10,173 nucleotides of DNA, taken from JBCCFX01 sp039029515 (GTDB lineage Bacteria > Planctomycetota > Phycisphaerae > Phycisphaerales > SM1A02). The notes below the pieces were generated by a model. It worked only from the letters and a program-made list of their open reading frames with translations. It was not told the origin of the DNA and did no database searches. Below are positions 7,196 to 10,173 of the stretch, in pieces. Location of the stretch: assembly GCA_039029515.1 (NCBI GenBank), contig JBCCFX010000151.1, forward strand, positions 1-10,173, given 5' to 3'. Each line of letters opens with the position of its first letter. Within the stretch, counting starts at the first letter, position 1. The position numbers were made by a program, and so were the translations under genes.

Positions 7196-8743
7196 ATGAT
7201 GAAGAAGCTCACTCGAGCCCGGCTATTTCACATCCTTTCTGCGCTGTGTCTGACCAGCGCCGGTGCAGGTGTGATGGCGGGCAGCATTGGCCCGGACATT
7301 TATCCGAGCCGTCTTGGTCTGACGTCGTTTGGTAGCGGCAGCGATGACTTTGATTACTACGGCGCCGCCACCGTCAGCGGCACGACGTTCAGCTCGTTCG
7401 CCATCGCGAACACCAGCTGCAACATCGGCGACCAGCAGGCGGAATGGATTGACACGCCGAACAACGCACGCAACCCGATCATCTCACCGGCCCTGTACCG
7501 AATCTATCAGGGTCGCTTCGAGCAGATCGCCACCGGTTGGCCAAAGCACTCGTTCTGTGCGGTCAGCGAATTTACCTGCGGCGCTTGCCAGTCGACCAAC
7601 TGCAACACGCTGGGTATCGGTTGTGCAGACACCTACTGGGCCGGCCTCAACGGCGACCAGTTCGGCATCGGCCCCCGCTGGGAAATCAACCCGCAGGGTG
7701 AAGGCGCCAACCGCGTCCATGACGAAGTCTTCCTCACGCCGGACGGCCCGAACGTGAGCAACGGCAACGTGCTCGCCGGTCGCGTCCTTGTCGACCGTGA
7801 CCTCATTCAGGCTGGCGCGACGTACCTCGCGGAGATCCACCTCGTCACGCACGATGAGCCGCTGGCCAACCGCTACAACAACGCGTCCTACCGCTGGGTG
7901 AGCGTCACCAACACCAGCATCTTCGGCGTTGGCTTCAATGGTCAGCCGTCGAGCGGTCAGGCATCCATGCGTCCGTTCACCCCGGCCATCTACGGCTGGC
8001 AGGAAGCTGATCCGTCCGTCGTCATCGTTCCGGTCACGGAAAACGAAGATGGCCTCGGCAACGGTGGTCGTTTCCACGTCGGGTACAAGGTCACCGACAA
8101 CGGTGATGGCACCTGGACCTATGTCTACGCCGTCCACAACCTGAACTCGGATCGCGGTGGTCAGTCCTTCCGCGTCCCCGTCGGTGAAGGCGTCACGCTT
8201 TCGAACATCGATTTCCACGACGTCCACTACCACAGTGGCGACCGCGTCAACAAGACGACCGGTTCCTCGGACTGGAACGACAACATCAGCGGTACCGACT
8301 GGTCCGTCGATACCTCCGGTGGTTTCATCGAGTGGTCAACCGATTCGTTCGCGTCCGACCAGAACGCCAACGCACTGCGTTGGGGTACGACCTACACCTT
8401 CAGCTTCGACGCTGACTCAGGTCCGGTCGCGGCTGACTCGGAAATCGGTCTCTACAAGGGTGGCACCGGCCCGAGCACGCTGACCGCGTCCGTGGACGGC
8501 CCGGAAGGTATGCCGCTCGGCACCCCGTGCCCGACCGACTGCTCCCCGGACAACGGTGACGGCACGTTCGGCAACGACGTGACCAACATCGATGACCTCC
8601 TGGAAGTCATCAACAGCTTCGGCGCTGCTGGCGGCCCGTGCGACAGTGCTCCGGACAACGGTGACGGTACCTTCGGCAACAACATCGTGAACATCGATGA
8701 CCTGCTGAACGTCATCAACAACTTCGGTCCCTGCCCCGCGTAA
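7196..8743 (+). CDS. Large secreted protein with two C-terminal dockerin-like repeats
   Basis: 515 residues. A Sec signal peptide (MMKKLTRAR, then a hydrophobic core to about residue 25) has a likely signal peptidase I site after VMA28. The body begins GSIGPDIYPSRLG and includes TSCNIGDQQAEWI, a cysteine cluster (SFCAVSEFTCGACQSTNCN, then GIGCADTYW) and a GPRWEINPQG stretch. This pattern recalls large secreted proteins of unknown function that I associate with planctomycetes and marine bacteria. The C-terminus has two repeats of about 32 residues (445-476, 482-513), each with PDNGDGTFGN, NIDDLL and a VIN-FG ending, flanked by cysteines. These resemble calcium-binding dockerin/EF-hand loops, with a short insert after DGT. 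Such repeats may anchor the protein outside the cell. Codons are strongly biased to C-ending and GGT/CGT forms, more than in the neighbours, suggesting high expression. A strong ribosome site and terminator make it a single-gene unit. Confidence 0.88.
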   Translation: MMKKLTRARLFHILSALCLTSAGAGVMAGSIGPDIYPSRLGLTSFGSGSDDFDYYGAATVSGTTFSSFAIANTSCNIGDQQAEWIDTPNNARNPIISPALYRIYQGRFEQIATGWPKHSFCAVSEFTCGACQSTNCNTLGIGCADTYWAGLNGDQFGIGPRWEINPQGEGANRVHDEVFLTPDGPNVSNGNVLAGRVLVDRDLIQAGATYLAEIHLVTHDEPLANRYNNASYRWVSVTNTSIFGVGFNGQPSSGQASMRPFTPAIYGWQEADPSVVIVPVTENEDGLGNGGRFHVGYKVTDNGDGTWTYVYAVHNLNSDRGGQSFRVPVGEGVTLSNIDFHDVHYHSGDRVNKTTGSSDWNDNISGTDWSVDTSGGFIEWSTDSFASDQNANALRWGTTYTFSFDADSGPVAADSEIGLYKGGTGPSTLTASVDGPEGMPLGTPCPTDCSPDNGDGTFGNDVTNIDDLLEVINSFGAAGGPCDSAPDNGDGTFGNNIVNIDDLLNVINNFGPCPA

Positions 8744-8771
8744 ACCGTCGTTCACGTTTCACTGATTCTTC

Positions 8772-8808
8772 AACGCGAGGTCGCTCCGGCGGCCTCGCGT
8801 TTGTTTTT
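8772..8808 (+). terminator. Rho-independent terminator of the secreted-protein gene
   Basis: AACGCGAGG (8772-8780) pairs perfectly with CCTCGCGTT (8793-8801), with an inner CGC/GCG pairing around TCCG. The stem is followed by TGTTTTT (8802-8808). It lies 29 bp after the TAA stop and is the clearest intrinsic terminator in the window. Confidence 0.93.
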
Positions 8809-8815
8809 ACAGACT

Positions 8816-8845
8816 GGGATTCGGGGTTTGCGATTCGGGATTCGG
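8816..8845. repeat. GATTCGGG-type short repeats
   Basis: Several copies of (G)GATTCGGG-like words occur side by side. A similar, inverted stretch lies at 9283-9308, next to the GTAG hairpin at 9256-9281. It holds no gene. The role is unknown; G-rich tracts of this kind seem to accompany the GTAG hairpins in this window. Confidence 0.5.
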
Positions 8846-8882
8846 CGTCCTGGTATCGAGCGGGATTTCGATCGTCAATCCT

Positions 8883-8908
8883 GTAGGCCGGTCGCCGCGG
8901 CGACCGGC
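8883..8908 (+). repeat. GTAG-headed REP-like hairpin, copy 1
   Basis: GTAG (8883-8886) is followed at once by a 22-bp perfect palindrome (8887-8908), starting GCCGGTCGCCG. A GTAG head 5' of a GC-rich stem is the known layout of REP elements bound by RAYT transposases. Four more clear copies are in this window. No RAYT gene is present here. Confidence 0.8.
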
Positions 8909-8927
8909 ATGGCTTTCGTTCGCACAA

Positions 8928-8952
8928 GTAGGGCGGGGGCTGTGCCCCCGCC
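8928..8952 (+). repeat. GTAG-headed REP-like hairpin, copy 2 (variant stem)
   Basis: GTAG (8928-8931), then a perfect 9-bp stem GGCGGGGGC/GCCCCCGCC with a TGT loop (8932-8952). It has the same head as copy 1 but a different stem. The degraded element at 10048 looks like another of this subtype. Confidence 0.75.
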
Positions 8953-8982
8953 GTGTTAAATCCACGACGCATCATCACAAAC

Positions 8983-9012
8983 CCGGGCCTTCGCGTTGCT
9001 CAGACCCGGCGT
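8983..9012 (-). repeat. ACGCCG-headed covarying hairpin (single copy)
   Basis: Read on the minus strand: head ACGCCG, stem CCGGGTCT/AGGCCCGG (one G-T pair) and the 11-nt loop GAGCAACGCGA. The same loop occurs at 9088-9098 and a shorter form in the array at 1-269. Confidence 0.8.
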
Positions 9013-9026
9013 TTCTTACGAGGCCC

Positions 9027-9062
9027 AAGCGCCAGCGCGGGCCATGCCGGGCGCTCGCGCTT
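9027..9062. repeat. GC-rich imperfect hairpin (AAGCGC type)
   Basis: AAGCGC (9027-9032) pairs with GCGCTT (9057-9062). After one C-C mismatch, AGCGC (9034-9038) pairs with GCGCT (9051-9055), closed by GGC-CAT-GCC. It has neither the GTAG nor the ACGCCG head, so it is probably a third repeat type. Its neighbours on both sides are ACGCCG hairpins. Confidence 0.6.
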
Positions 9063-9076
9063 TCGGCTCGCCTCCC

Positions 9077-9106
9077 ACGCCGACACTGAGCAACGCGAAG
9101 TGTCCG
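9077..9106 (+). repeat. ACGCCG-headed covarying hairpin (single copy)
   Basis: Head ACGCCG (9077-9082), stem GACACT/AGTGTC (9082-9087 with 9099-9104) and loop GAGCAACGCGA (9088-9098). Its flanks align with hairpin A of the left array (CCACGCCG before, GATCA after), but three stem pairs differ by compensating double changes. Confidence 0.85.
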
Positions 9107-9120
9107 ATCAGAATCGAATA

Positions 9121-9154
9121 ACGCCGAGTCTGACGCGTTTTCGCCGAAGGCTCG
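9121..9154 (+). repeat. ACGCCG-headed covarying hairpin, long-loop type
   Basis: Head ACGCCG (9121-9126), stem CGAGTCT/AGGCTCG (one G-T pair) and the 16-nt loop GACGCGTTTTCGCCGA. The loop matches 13 of 16 bases of the hairpin B loop of the left array read on its minus strand. Confidence 0.8.
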
Positions 9155-9192
9155 AGTTGATGATGAACGATCGTCAACCGGCACTCGACCAT

Positions 9193-9217
9193 GCCGGCTT
9201 CGGCGAAGCCGGCCTAC
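9193..9217 (-). repeat. GTAG-headed REP-like hairpin, copy 3
   Basis: On the minus strand, GTAG (9217-9214) precedes a 9-bp perfect stem, GCCGGCTTC/GAAGCCGGC, with a 3-nt loop (9193-9213). It is inverted relative to copies 1 and 2, and the stem differs from copy 1 by paired changes. Confidence 0.8.
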
Positions 9218-9255
9218 AAGAATCACACCATGTGCGTGCCCCGCGATTCGAAGAT

Positions 9256-9281
9256 GCCGGGTTCAGCAGAACCCGGCCTAC
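9256..9281 (-). repeat. GTAG-headed REP-like hairpin, copy 4
   Basis: On the minus strand, GTAG (9281-9278) precedes stem GCCGGGTTC/GAACCCGGC with a 4-nt loop (9256-9277). It has the same stem as copy 5, which lies on the far side of the acyltransferase gene. It ends 27 bp after the stop of that gene and could form the end of its transcript. Confidence 0.8.
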
Positions 9282-9308
9282 GGGATCCGAACCCCGAATT
9301 CCGATCCC

Positions 9309-9878
9309 CTAATCGCGCTTCCGCACTTCCATCTTCGGCGGCATGACCATCGCGCCCGGCGGCACATCGCGTGTCACGAACGTGCCCGGCGCAATCGAAG
9401 CACCATCACCGATCGTCACACCGGGAGCGATCCGGCAGAAGCCGCCGATGGTGACGTTGTTGCCGATTGTCACCGGTCGCACGCGCTGACGATTGAGCGT
9501 GAACACGTGGACAAAGATCTTGGTGTCCATCCCGATGAGCACGTCATCGCCGATGGTGACCATGGTCGGGTCATATGGATCGAGCATGACGCCGTGCGCG
9601 AGGCCGACGTTCTCACCCATCGTGAGGCCGAACAGTCGCTTGAAGAGCTTCGACTTGAACCGTGTGCCGGGCAGCTTGGTGATGAGGCTCATCAGCACGT
9701 GCCGACGAGCGACCGACCAGCGTCCTGCGACCTGGCCAGCCTCGAGCATGCCATGTCCCGCATCACGGATGTCGAAACCCGCCTTGGCGGGCAGCTTCGC
9801 ATCGGCGGATTCGCGAGCGCGGAGGGTGAAGACAGGGCGGGCGGCAGGGGCGGTCATGAGGTCGGCGACAGCGGTCAT
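9309..9878 (-). CDS. Left-handed beta-helix (hexapeptide repeat) acyltransferase
   Basis: 189 residues. The C-terminal half holds hexapeptide repeats of the [LIV]-G-x4 type: VTIGDDVLIGMDTKIF, then VTIGNNVTIGGFCRIA and PGVTIGDGASIAPGTFV, ending TRDVPPGAMVMPPKMEVRKRD. This is the left-handed beta-helix fold of acetyl- and acyltransferases in the maltose O-acetyltransferase/serine acetyltransferase group, which act as trimers and use acetyl-CoA or a similar donor. A His in IFVHVF is a candidate catalytic base. The N-terminal 80 residues are less typical, with a basic helical stretch (RFKSKLFKRLFG). The ATG at 9878 is chosen because GGAG sits 7 nt upstream; an in-frame ATG at 9938 lacks this. The substrate is unknown; many relatives modify cell-surface sugars, and the nearest possible partner in the window is the distant epimerase. 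The gene stands alone between two repeat clusters. Confidence 0.88.
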   Translation of the reverse strand: MTAVADLMTAPAARPVFTLRARESADAKLPAKAGFDIRDAGHGMLEAGQVAGRWSVARRHVLMSLITKLPGTRFKSKLFKRLFGLTMGENVGLAHGVMLDPYDPTMVTIGDDVLIGMDTKIFVHVFTLNRQRVRPVTIGNNVTIGGFCRIAPGVTIGDGASIAPGTFVTRDVPPGAMVMPPKMEVRKRD

Positions 9879-9885
9879 CGTGAAG

Positions 9886-9889
9886 CTCC
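9886..9889 (-). promoter_or_regulatory. Ribosome binding site of the acyltransferase gene
   Basis: GGAG on the minus strand lies 7 nt before the ATG at 9878 and decides that start over the longer reading. No convincing promoter was found further upstream. Confidence 0.7.
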
Positions 9890-9964
9890 ATAAGTTAGCG
9901 TTCACTATCATCATGGAATGGACTGACCGCCCATGCAAGGGGAAATCGAGAGAAAGTCGGTTTT

Positions 9965-9989
9965 GGGTGTTGGGTTATGGGCTGTGGGG
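9965..9989 (+). other. Candidate G-quadruplex motif
   Basis: Four G runs (9965-9967, 9972-9974, 9979-9981, 9986-9989) are separated by exactly 4 nt each, the canonical intramolecular quadruplex pattern. It lies about 90 bp upstream of the acyltransferase start, on the non-coding side, and 17 nt before a GTAG hairpin. Confidence 0.55.
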
Positions 9990-10005
9990 CGAGAGCGGCA
10001 TTCGT

Positions 10006-10031
10006 GTAGGCCGGGTTCTGCTGAACCCGGC
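10006..10031 (+). repeat. GTAG-headed REP-like hairpin, copy 5
   Basis: GTAG (10006-10009) precedes stem GCCGGGTTC/GAACCCGGC with a 4-nt loop (10010-10031). Its stem is identical to copy 4 at 9256-9281, in the opposite orientation. Confidence 0.8.
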
Positions 10032-10034
10032 ATC

Positions 10035-10170
10035 GTGAGCGCTCGCTGTAGGGCGGGGGGGGTGGCCCCCCCCCCCCGGCTACCCAGACCGGGGGCCGGG
10101 GGGGGGCCCCCCCCCCCCCAACCACACAGAGCCAAACCCCTAAAGGCACGGGCGAACGGCGAGCGCTCAC
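10035..10170. repeat. Low-complexity G/C homopolymer block flanked by 12-bp inverted repeats
   Basis: Perfect inverted repeats of 12 bp lie at 10035-10046 and 10159-10170 (GTGAGCGCTCGC and its complement). Inside, GTAG (10048-10051) is followed by a run of 8 G, TGG, 12 C, and after a short gap a second long G run and C run (to about 10119). The first part looks like a degraded copy of the GTAG hairpin at 8928. The homopolymers are unusual and may be base-calling or assembly errors at a contig end. No credible gene is present in 9879-10173. Confidence 0.6.
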
Positions 10171-10173
10171 CCC

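Noticed and set aside
7484..8233. Minus-strand open frame of 249 codons inside the secreted-protein gene
   Set aside because: It is a shadow of a gene with strong codon bias; it has no domain and no ribosome site.
10035..10170. A complete MITE with 12-bp terminal inverted repeats
   Set aside because: The repeat core GAGCGCTC is itself a palindrome, which raises the chance of such a match, no target duplication is visible, and the interior may be unreliable sequence.

Overview
The window looks like a bacterial chromosome segment from the Planctomycetota, most likely the Phycisphaerae. Three things support this: a secreted protein ending in two dockerin-like repeats of the GDGT...NIDDLLxVINxFG type, a prepilin-like protein with the H-X9-DG motif common in planctomycetes, and GC-rich DNA with few strong Shine-Dalgarno sites. 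This placement is inferred from protein style; there is no rRNA marker. The window begins inside a repeat array and ends in long G and C homopolymers, so it may be a contig whose ends fell in repeats.

Layout, left to right. 1-269 is a tandem array of 93-bp units, each holding two inverted hairpins. 290-1258 (+) is a membrane-anchored endonuclease/exonuclease/phosphatase (EEP)-fold protein whose active site looks partly lost. It converges on, and shares its stop region with, a UDP-glucuronate 4-epimerase-like gene (1255-2220, -). That gene lies 35 bp behind a prepilin-like H-X9-DG gene (2256-3050, -). Divergent from these, an ECF sigma factor (3387-3947, +) is followed by a RskA-like membrane anti-sigma factor (4095-4931, +); a possible ECF-type promoter lies just before the sigma gene. 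A hairpin terminator separates this pair from a convergent ABC-F ATPase gene (5050-7005, -). Divergent from the ABC-F gene is a large secreted protein with C-terminal dockerin-like repeats (7196-8743, +), closed by a textbook terminator. After about 500 bp of repeats comes a left-handed beta-helix acyltransferase (9309-9878, -), again with repeats on its upstream side.

The most unusual content is between the genes. Two families of short hairpin repeats can be read directly. One has a GTAG head next to a GC-rich stem, as in the REP elements moved by RAYT transposases; there are five clear copies and one degraded copy around the acyltransferase gene. The other starts with ACGCCG, then a variable three-base stem segment, then CTGA, a conserved loop, and a compensating 3' stem. 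Nine copies occur: six in the left-hand array and three at 8983-9154. Their stems differ by paired, compensating substitutions while the loops and heads stay the same. I do not recognise this second family as a named element.
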